Below, piece after piece: positions 57,806-64,000 of a DNA stretch of 64,000 bases. The translations under genes and the position numbers were made by a program. This DNA comes from Blastococcus mobilis (GTDB lineage Bacteria; Actinomycetota; Actinomycetes; Mycobacteriales; Geodermatophilaceae). The notes beneath the pieces are model-generated. The model was given only the letters and a program-made list of their open reading frames with translations, was not told the origin of the DNA and did no database searches. Location of the stretch: assembly GCF_900188025.1 (NCBI RefSeq), contig NZ_FZNO01000018.1:1-64000 (forward strand). The letters run 5' to 3'. Each line of letters begins with the position of its first letter. Positions within the stretch are counted from its first letter, which is position 1.

Positions 57806-58654
57806 TCAGGCGCGGATCTCCAGGGTGCAGCACTTGACGCTGCCGCCGGCCTTCAACAGCTCCGACAGGTCCACGCCGACCGGGGTGTAGCCGTGGGCGC
57901 GCAGCTGATCGGCCAGGTCGGTGGCGGTCGAGGGCAGGACGACGTTGCGGCCGTCGGAGACGGCGTTGAGCCCGAGGACCGTCGCGTCCTGCTCCCCGGC
58001 CAGGATCGCGTCGGGGAACAGGCGCTGCAGAACCGCCCGGCTGCCCGGACTGAACGCCTCGGGGTAGTAGGCGATGTCGTGGTCGCCCAGGACCGCGAGG
58101 GCGGTGTCCAGGTGGTAGAAGCGCGGGTCGACCAGGTGCAACGACACGACCGGGACGCCGAAGAGCTCCTGCACCTCGCCGTGCGCCCCCGGGTCGGTGC
58201 GGAATCCGGTGCCGGCCAGCACCAGGTCGCCGACGACGAGGAAGTCGCCCTCACCCTCGTTGACGTGCACGGGTTCGGTGACCGTCTTCAGGCCGGCGGC
58301 TCGCAGCCATCGCAGGTAGGCAGGGCCTTCCGCGTGCCGCTCGGGGTGGGTGAAGCGGGCACCGAGGGCCTCCCCCTCGAACACCAGGCCACCGTTCGCG
58401 GCGAACACCATGTCGGGCAGGCCGGGCTCGGGATCGATGAGCTGTACCTCGTGGCCGAGTGCCAGGTAGGTCTGGCGCAGGCTTTCCCACTGCCGGATCG
58501 CGAGCGCCCGGTCCGCGCCTCGCGTGACGTCCATCCACGGGTTGATCGCGTAGTCGACCGCGAAGTGGTCCGGGCGGCACATGAGATAGCGGCGCGGGGT
58601 GGCGATCCGCTCGGCGTGCTCGGCGGCACGGGGACGGGGCAGGACGACGGTCAC
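57806..58654 (-). CDS. ddaH: Dimethylarginine dimethylaminohydrolase (dimethylargininase)
   Basis: A 282-residue guanidino-group hydrolase. It has LMCRPDHFAVDYAINPWMD, MVFAANGGLVFEGE, the catalytic His in FYHLDTALAVLG and the nucleophile Cys in GGSVKCCTLEIRA at the end. It splits dimethylarginine (or arginine-like substrates) to citrulline. In many actinomycetes it is paired with ornithine aminotransferase and an Lrp regulator; here only the regulator is adjacent, divergent across 156 bases. Confidence 0.9.
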   Translation of the reverse strand: MTVVLPRPRAAEHAERIATPRRYLMCRPDHFAVDYAINPWMDVTRGADRALAIRQWESLRQTYLALGHEVQLIDPEPGLPDMVFAANGGLVFEGEALGARFTHPERHAEGPAYLRWLRAAGLKTVTEPVHVNEGEGDFLVVGDLVLAGTGFRTDPGAHGEVQELFGVPVVSLHLVDPRFYHLDTALAVLGDHDIAYYPEAFSPGSRAVLQRLFPDAILAGEQDATVLGLNAVSDGRNVVLPSTATDLADQLRAHGYTPVGVDLSELLKAGGSVKCCTLEIRA

Positions 58655-58730
58655 CAGGACTCCTCAGCGGGGCGGGCGCCGGCGCCATCTGCCGGACAGC
58701 CGGAACGCTAGGGAGGGGGAACATGCACCG

Positions 58731-58801
58731 CAACGTTGTTTCCTTGCGTGTTCCTCGCCGGTACGTTGCGTCTGTATTGCACGGACAGCGATCTGTTGCG
58801 T
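58731..58801. promoter_or_regulatory. Repeated TTGCGT boxes in the ddaH-lrp gap
   Basis: TTGCGT occurs at 58744, 58766 and 58796, and CAACGTTG (a palindrome) at 58731-58738. The spacing is 22 and 30 bases. Arrays of half-sites like this suit an Lrp-type octamer that binds its own divergent promoter. Confidence 0.4.
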
Positions 58802-58810
58802 GGAGGCGGC

Positions 58811-59247
58811 ATGGACACGATCGACGAGCAGGTGATCGGTTGCCTGTTGCAAACGCACGGGCGACCTTCGCCGAGATAGGAACGGAGGTGGGCCTCTCGG
58901 CGCCGGCCGTGAAGCGGCGGGTCGACCGACTGGTGGCGTCCGGTGCGATCCGGGGCTTCACCGCGCTGATCGACCCCGACGTGCTGGGCTGGCAGACCGA
59001 GGCCTACGTGGAGCTGTACTGCAAGGGCACCGTCGCCCCGGAGGACCTCCGGCGCAGCCTGGAGCGGGTGCCGGAGGTGGTCGGCGCGGCCACCGTCTCC
59101 GGAACCGCGGACGCGCTGGTCCACATGCTCGCCTCGGACGTGAAACAGCTGGAGCGGGCCCTCGAGCGCATCCGCGACGAGCCCAACGTCGATCACACCC
59201 GCAGCGTCATCGTCCTGTCTCGACTGATCGACCGCCCGCGCACGTGA
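58811..59247 (+). pseudogene. Lrp/AsnC-family regulator, frameshifted near its start
   Basis: ATG 58811 (GGAGG before it) begins MDTIDEQVIGCLLQ, the normal Lrp start, but the frame then reads THGRPSPR and stops. In the next frame the protein continues NARATFAEIGTEVGLSAPA (helix-turn-helix) and an RAM domain to 59247 (VVGAATVSGTADALVHM). The break is at 58851-58853 in CAAACG, where one more A restores the frame. The whole would have about 145 residues, right for Lrp. Either a 1-base deletion in an A run or a sequencing error. It probably regulates the divergent ddaH. Confidence 0.8.
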
Positions 59248-60175
59248 GCGCACGGCAGGATGCCGACGTGACCGGGGGCTTCTTCGAGGGCTTCACCGAA
59301 GGCCGGATCGACGTCGGCGACGGCGTCGTCCTGCGCGTGCGGCATGCCGGCGACGGGCCGCCGGTCGTCCTCCTGCACGGCCACCCCCGCACGCACACCA
59401 CCTGGCACCGTGTCGCCCCGCGCCTGGTGGCGGCGGGACACACCGTCGTCTGCCCGGACCTCCGGGGGTACGGGCGCTCGTCGAAGCCGCCCACGACCGA
59501 GGAACACGCGCCGTACTCGAAGCGGGCGATGGCCGGCGACGTCGTGGCGCTCATGGCAGCCCTGGGACACGACCGGTTCGCCGTCGTCGGGCACGACCGG
59601 GGCAGCTACGTGGCCATGCGGACGGCGCTCGACCATCCGGCCGCGGTGACGCACCTCGCCGTCCTCGACTGCATCCCCATCGTCGAGCACCTCGATCGCG
59701 CCGACGCCCGCTTCGCGGCCGCCTGGTGGCACTGGTTCTTCTTCGCTCAGCCGGAGAAGCCCGAACGGGCGATCAACGCCGACCCCGCGGCCTGGTACGG
59801 CTCCCATGCACCCGGGAAGGCCGATGCACCCGGGAAGGCCGAGGCCATGGGAGCGGAGAACCACGCCGACCACCTGGCGGCGATCTCCGACCCGGAGACG
59901 GTGCGGGCGATGCTCGAGGACTACCGGGCCGGCCTGACCGTCGACCGGGCAGCCGAGGAAGCCGATCGCGCCGCGGGGCGGCGGGTCACCTGCCCGACGT
60001 TGGTGTTGTGGTCGGCCCGGGACGACCTGGCGGAGCTCCACGGCGACCCGCGGGAGATCTGGACCGGTTGGACCACCGACCTTCGCGGGGGCGGCCCATC
60101 GACAGCGGTCACCACATGGCCGAGGAGGCCCCGGACGAGCTGGTCGGCGCGCTGGCTGCGTTCCTGCGGATGTGA
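59244..60175 (+). CDS. Alpha/beta-hydrolase (haloacetate dehalogenase/epoxide hydrolase-like), C-terminal frameshift
   Basis: About 310 residues. Oxyanion motif VVLLHGHPRTHTTWHRV, DLRGYGRSSKP near residue 75, nucleophile Asp in VVGHDRGSYVAMRTALDHP near 118 (GHDRG, haloacetate-dehalogenase/epoxide-hydrolase type). The last segment, with catalytic His in DSGHHMAEEAPDELVGAL, is in another frame: the break is in the G run near 60087-60092. Without repair the frame runs on to 60284 into the next gene. An 18-bp tandem duplication lies inside (59806-59841). GTG 59244 overlaps the lrp stop; GTG 59268 is an alternative. Confidence 0.75.
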
Positions 60176-60226
60176 TCATCCCGTCCCTCCGGGTAAGGGT
60201 CGGCCAGCGATTCGAGAGGAGAAGGC

Positions 60227-60655
60227 ATGCCGAAGACGACGAAGAGCGGCGCCGCCAAGCTGTCGGAGCTGCCCAGCACGCTGAAGCGTTCGCCGAAGAA
60301 GGCGCAGCGCACGTTCGCGAAGGCGCACGACTCCGCCGCCGAGGAGTACGGGGACGAGAAGCGGGCCAATCAGGTCGCGTGGGCCGCGGTGAAGCACAGC
60401 TTCGAGAAGGTCGGCGACCACTGGGAGAAGAAGGCGGGCGGAAAGAAGGGCCCCTCCGACGCCCAGGCTGCGGGTGGGAGGGACACGAACCGGAAGACCG
60501 CGGGTGGCGTCGACGCCAATGCGACGAAGGACCACCTGCTCAAGCTCGCGAAGAAGCTGGACATCTCCGGCCGGTCGACGATGAAGAAGAAGCAGCTGGT
60601 CGAGGCCATCCAGAAGGCGAACGACAAGAAGACGGCCGACGCCCGCAAGAAGTGA
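60227..60655 (+). CDS. ChaB-domain protein with Rho-N/SAP-like tail
   Basis: A 142-residue, very basic protein. Residues 13-72 form a ChaB domain (LPSTLKRSPKKAQRTFAKAH, VAWAAVKHSFEKVGDHW); residues 98-135 match the Rho-N-type helix-extended loop (ATKDHLLKLAKKLDISGRS, KKKQLVEAIQKA). Both parts could bind nucleic acid. Similar proteins occur widely in actinobacteria and appear stress-linked. ATG 60227 with AGGAGAAGGC before it. Confidence 0.85.
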   Translation: MPKTTKSGAAKLSELPSTLKRSPKKAQRTFAKAHDSAAEEYGDEKRANQVAWAAVKHSFEKVGDHWEKKAGGKKGPSDAQAAGGRDTNRKTAGGVDANATKDHLLKLAKKLDISGRSTMKKKQLVEAIQKANDKKTADARKK

Positions 60656-60707
60656 TTCCGGGGCGCCGTCCCGGTTCCCCCGAACGGCGAGGGGTACGAG
60701 GCGATTC

Positions 60708-61697
60708 ATGACCCAGCCGCGACCGCTGTCCGAGCAGGCCGTCGTCGTCCTCGGTGCCTCCAGCGGCATCGGCCGGGCGGCCGCCCTGGAGTTCGCCGGG
60801 CGTGGCGCCCGGAAGATCGCCGTGGCCTCGCGCGGGACCGAGGCGCTGGACACGCTCGTCGCGGACCTGACGGCCGCGGGTGCCGAGGCGGTGGCCGTTC
60901 CGACCGACATCACCGACGAGGCGGCGGTCACCGCGCTGGCGCGTGCCGCGGAGGAGCGCTTCGGCCGCATCGACACCTGGGTGACCGTCCCGGGGGTCGG
61001 CATCTGGGGCGCCGTCCAGGACATCTCGCTCGACGAGTTCCGCCGCGTGATGGAGGTGAACTTCCTCGGCCACGTCGCCGCCGCGCAGATCGCCGTCCCG
61101 GCGCTGCAGCGCGCCGGAGCCGGTGTGCTCATCGGCATCGGCTCGGTGGAGGGCTACCGCTCGATGCCCTTCCACGCGCCCTACTCCGCGAGCAAGTTCG
61201 CCTTGCGAGCCTTCTACGACGCGCTGCGCATGGAGCTGGCCGACGCGGGCTCGCCGGTGTCGGTGACCTCGATCCTGCCGGCGGGCATCGGCACACCGTT
61301 CTTCGAGCACGCCCGCACCAAGCTCGGTTCCATGCCGAAGCCTCCTCCGCCCGTCTACGCTCCCGAGCTCGTGGCCGAGGCGATCGTGCGGGCCGCCGAG
61401 CACCCACGTCGTGAGGTCCCCGTGGGCGACGCCGCGCTGGGCTTCCTCGCCGGTCAACGGTTCAGTCCCGCCCTGACCGACGCCTTCCTGTCCCTCACCG
61501 GGCGGCGGCTCCAGACGACCGACCGTCCCGACGACGGCACGGACATCCTGGACTCGCCGACGCCGGGCCCCGGTGCCGTGCGCGGCGCCTTCGCCGACCA
61601 GCTGCGCACCACCAGCCCGGTCACCCGGGCGGCGGGTGCGATGGTGCGCCCGGGAGAGCTGCTCCTGAAGGCGCGCCGGCGCCTGGCCAACCGCTGA
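60708..61697 (+). CDS. Short-chain dehydrogenase/reductase
   Basis: A 329-residue classical SDR with an added C-terminal part of about 80 residues. Cofactor motif VLGASSGIGRAAALEFAG, active-site IGSVEGYRSMPFHAPYSASK with Ser and YxxxK (Tyr/Lys in YSASK). The C-terminal extension (from about 245) is helical and basic at the end (LLKARRRLANR). Substrate unknown. Stop is 6 bases from the convergent M24 gene. Confidence 0.88.
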   Translation: MTQPRPLSEQAVVVLGASSGIGRAAALEFAGRGARKIAVASRGTEALDTLVADLTAAGAEAVAVPTDITDEAAVTALARAAEERFGRIDTWVTVPGVGIWGAVQDISLDEFRRVMEVNFLGHVAAAQIAVPALQRAGAGVLIGIGSVEGYRSMPFHAPYSASKFALRAFYDALRMELADAGSPVSVTSILPAGIGTPFFEHARTKLGSMPKPPPPVYAPELVAEAIVRAAEHPRREVPVGDAALGFLAGQRFSPALTDAFLSLTGRRLQTTDRPDDGTDILDSPTPGPGAVRGAFADQLRTTSPVTRAAGAMVRPGELLLKARRRLANR

Positions 61698-61703
61698 CGG
61701 CGG

Positions 61704-63014
61704 TCAGCCGCCCGGGATGAGGATCAGCTCGGTCTGGCGTCCGTCGAGGTACTCGACGCCGTCGCCGGTCAGCGCGATGCCCTGCTCGAGCCCCATCCGG
61801 ACGCACTGACCGCCCCACTCCGGCACCGGCCGGCGCACCGCGAGCTCGAGGGCATAGACGGTGTCGGCGTGGACGGGGTAGTCCCCCGCACCGGGGACGC
61901 CGTCCTGCTCGTCCCACAGCCCGATCGCCGGACCGGCTCCGTGGCCGTGGAAGCCGACGGGGTGGGAGTAGACGTCGGCGTCGATGCCTTCGGCAGCGGC
62001 CGCGGACCGCGCCGTCGCGAGCACCTCGTTCCCGGTCCGGCCGACCGCGAGGGCGGCGGTGGTGAGGTCCTGCATCCGGTTGCCGACGTGCAGCGCCTCA
62101 CGCAGGCCGGCCGGGGCGTCGGCCTCACCCGGCCGCAGCACGTAGCCGTTGCGCTGGGTGTCGGTCCGCAGGCCCAGGCTGGACAGGCCGACGTCGCAGT
62201 GCACCAGGTCGCCCGGCTCGATCACCGCGTCGTACGGAACGGCGGGCAGCAGGATGCCGCGCTCCTCGACCAGCGGCACCCCGGCCCGCTGCAGCGAGAC
62301 GGTCGGCTGGAACCACGGCTCGACGCCGAGGTCGTGGAAGCGCTGACGGATCCACCAGGCGAGATCGAGCGCCGTCGTCGTCCCGGGGGTGAGGGCGGCG
62401 GGGGAGTAGGCCTCGGCGATCACGGCGTGGACGAGCCGGTTGAGGGCGTGCAGGGCCCGGATCTCCTCCGGCAGGCGCGTCTCCAGCCAGCCGACGACCA
62501 GGTCCTCGGCGGAGACGAGGCGGTCGGCGTACGGGCCGAGCGCGTCGACCAGCAGCCGGTGTTCGGTGTGGGAGAGCCCGTCGGCCAGGGCGAAGGCCTC
62601 GGAGACGTCGATGCCGATGCTGCGGGGTTCGGCCTGCGCCACGATCCGGCGCACCACCGCCCACTGCGCGTCCTCGGACGGGAGCTCCGGAGCGTCGTCG
62701 GGTGACCAGGCCGGCAGGAACTGACCCACCGGGTAGCGGGAGGCCGCGGCGGCGGTGACCCCGTCGTCGCTGCGATGCAGCACCAGGATCGTCCGGCGAC
62801 GGGCCGACAGCCAGGTCGCCGGGAGCAGGGTGGCCAGGACCGGGTCCTCGTTGTACTCCCGCCCGATGACCAACCACAGGTCGATCCCGGCGCGGTCCAT
62901 CAGCCCGGGCAGCACGTCGAGCAGCCGTTGGGTGAGCCAGCGATCACGGACGTCGGCCTGCTCGCGCAGCGGCAACGGAACCGACCTCGTGGGGTCGGGC
63001 GCCGCCAGCGTCAT
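61704..63014 (-). CDS. M24-family metallopeptidase (Xaa-Pro dipeptidase-like)
   Basis: A 436-residue protein: N-terminal creatinase-like domain (DRAGIDLWLVIGREYNEDP near residue 40) and C-terminal pita-bread domain with LVHCDVGLSSLGLRTDTQR (Asp ligands), PVGFHGHGAGPAIGLW (His) and YALELAVRRPVPEW (Glu). The second metal-ligand set appears a little divergent, so aminopeptidase activity is not assured. ATG 63014 is used; GTG 63020 is an alternative. Confidence 0.85.
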   Translation of the reverse strand: MTLAAPDPTRSVPLPLREQADVRDRWLTQRLLDVLPGLMDRAGIDLWLVIGREYNEDPVLATLLPATWLSARRRTILVLHRSDDGVTAAAASRYPVGQFLPAWSPDDAPELPSEDAQWAVVRRIVAQAEPRSIGIDVSEAFALADGLSHTEHRLLVDALGPYADRLVSAEDLVVGWLETRLPEEIRALHALNRLVHAVIAEAYSPAALTPGTTTALDLAWWIRQRFHDLGVEPWFQPTVSLQRAGVPLVEERGILLPAVPYDAVIEPGDLVHCDVGLSSLGLRTDTQRNGYVLRPGEADAPAGLREALHVGNRMQDLTTAALAVGRTGNEVLATARSAAAAEGIDADVYSHPVGFHGHGAGPAIGLWDEQDGVPGAGDYPVHADTVYALELAVRRPVPEWGGQCVRMGLEQGIALTGDGVEYLDGRQTELILIPGG

Positions 63015-63060
63015 ACGCACAGGGAAGCAGAGAACCGCCGCGCCCACCGCTCGAACGGGT

Positions 63061-63120
63061 GACCTCCCTGCAGGGCCCCGCTGCGAGCTCGCGAGCGGCA
63101 GGGGCAGGGGGGGTCCTCCG
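63061..63120 (-). repeat. Stem-loop repeat (family copy R9)
   Basis: Touches the stop codon of the minus-strand diguanylate cyclase gene. GACCTCCCTGC (63061-63071) pairs with the GCAGGGG-rich arm at 63104-63115 (one G-T pair); the apex CTGCGAGCTCGCGAGCGG holds the GCTCGCGAGC-type palindrome. Confidence 0.65.
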
Positions 63121-64000
63121 TCAGGCGACCCCGCTGCCGGTGGGGTCGGCCACCCCCGGGACCTCCTCGGGGAGCGGGGTCCGGGCAGGTGGGACGGACA
63201 GCGCGACGACCCGGTCGCGGCCCTGCTGCTTGGCCGCGTACATCGCGGCATCGGCACGGTCGACCAGCCGCCACAGCGCGTCGGTCGGGTCCTCACCGTC
63301 GACCGGTCGGGCCAGCGCGATACCGATCGAGGCGGTCACCGCGTGCCCGTGGGCGGTCCGGCTGCCGGCTACCGCGCAGCGGAGCCGCTCCGCGAGGTGG
63401 GTCGCCTCGTCCGGATCGCCGACCAGCCCGAGCACGACCAGCTCCTCGCCGCCGGTGCGGGCCACGATGTCGGGGGGGCGGACCGCAGCAGTGAGCGAAG
63501 CGGCCACCGCCTGCAGGACGGCGTCCCCGGCGGCGTGCCCGTGCGCGTCGTTGAGCCGCTTGAAGTGGTCGAGATCGAGCACCAACGCCGTCAGGCGGGT
63601 GCCGTCGCGGCGGGCCTGGCGCCACAGCCGAGGTGCCTGCTCGACGAGGAACCGGCGGTTGTACAGGCCGGTGAGGGGATCGAGCCGGGTGAGGTTCTGA
63701 GTGGCGACCAGCAGTCGCTGCACCCGCCGGCGCAGGAGGAAGATCCCCAGGGCGCAGGCGTTGAGCATGCCGGCGCTGACGCCCACCTGCACCCCGAGTC
63801 CGACGGCGTTGTCATAGCTCGGCCAGAGCGCGACGAGGCAGGCGACCGTCGTGGCGACCATGTTCGCGACGAGTTGCCACGGCCCCAGGAACCAGGCCGC
63901 GACGAAGGCCGGGAACAGCAGCATGAGCGGGGTGGCATAGCGGACCGGGTCCTCGATGGACAGCACGATCACGACGTAGATGAGGTCGCCGAGCAGTACC
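63121..64000 (-). CDS. Membrane diguanylate cyclase (GGEEL form), cut by window edge
   Basis: At least 293 residues; the frame runs on past the right edge (LLGDLIYVVIVLSIED), so the N-terminus is missing. Two or three membrane helices precede the GGDEF domain, which starts at LTRLDPLTGLYNRRF. The active-site motif is TGGEELVV, a GGEEF-like variant that is active in known enzymes, and RPPD five residues before it gives an I-site. It should make c-di-GMP. A second cyclase lies at 10139-11284. Confidence 0.88.
   Translation of the reverse strand, partial: VLLGDLIYVVIVLSIEDPVRYATPLMLLFPAFVAAWFLGPWQLVANMVATTVACLVALWPSYDNAVGLGVQVGVSAGMLNACALGIFLLRRRVQRLLVATQNLTRLDPLTGLYNRRFLVEQAPRLWRQARRDGTRLTALVLDLDHFKRLNDAHGHAAGDAVLQAVAASLTAAVRPPDIVARTGGEELVVLGLVGDPDEATHLAERLRCAVAGSRTAHGHAVTASIGIALARPVDGEDPTDALWRLVDRADAAMYAAKQQGRDRVVALSVPPARTPLPEEVPGVADPTGSGVA

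Noticed and set aside
12171-63120. Possible CRISPR array formed by the repeated palindromes
   Set aside because: Copies are dispersed over 50 kb and follow stop codons; there is no regular spacer pattern and no cas gene.

Overview
The window is about 73% G+C, dense, and rich in GTG starts and ATGA/GTGA start-stop overlaps. It carries an actinobacterial fasR-fabD-fabH-acpP-fabF-accD locus, DUF3145 and DUF3052 proteins, an AceE-type pyruvate dehydrogenase, a c-di-AMP riboswitch before a cell-wall peptidase and a secretin-less Tad pilus locus. This points to a high-GC actinomycete chromosome, probably Geodermatophilaceae-like (Blastococcus/Modestobacter/Geodermatophilus); the family is inference.

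Layout. 1-6707: mobile DNA. The left edge has a transposase start, a broken amidohydrolase, an integrase remnant and a PRC-barrel gene. An integrative element follows (frameshifted MobF relaxase-helicase, excisionase, tyrosine integrase), lying against the 3' end of a tRNA-Met(CAT). 6708-12170: tRNA, c-di-AMP riboswitch with M23 peptidase, VTT membrane protein, mycothiol-dependent-isomerase-like protein, diguanylate cyclase, DUF3145. 12524-19239: type II fatty acid synthesis, minus strand. 19284-26293: PAP2, pirin-like, M20 amidohydrolase, aceE, DUF3052, AhpE, tRNA-Val. 26631-32270: a neutral-lipid island with three alpha/beta hydrolases, an epimerase and a wax-ester/DGAT acyltransferase. 32333-39860: FUSC transporter, Nif3-like, zinc-ribbon coiled-coil protein, RNase HI-phosphatase fusion, TauE exporter, deaminase, PIG-L deacetylase, RNase P RNA.

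40008-44140 is the least explained block: a four-gene operon of an HEITH metallopeptidase, an MBL-fold hydrolase, a Cys-rich zinc protein and a three-helix membrane protein. Then come cobU, a Gfo/Idh/MocA oxidoreductase and a chromate transporter; a complete Tad/Flp pilus locus (47474-55193) ending in a strong hairpin; a probable Rv2629/Balon-type ribosome-hibernation factor with two small partners; a dimethylargininase divergent from a frameshifted Lrp regulator; and stress or housekeeping genes up to a second, truncated diguanylate cyclase.

The most unusual non-coding signal is a family of at least nine stem-loop repeats, each placed just after a stop codon. Their stems change in a compensatory way from copy to copy while the apex (CTCGC..GCTCG-like) is kept. 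Two of them bracket acpP. Five apparent 1-base indels, at least three of them in short homopolymers (MobF three times, Lrp, one hydrolase), mean either pseudogenes or sequence error.
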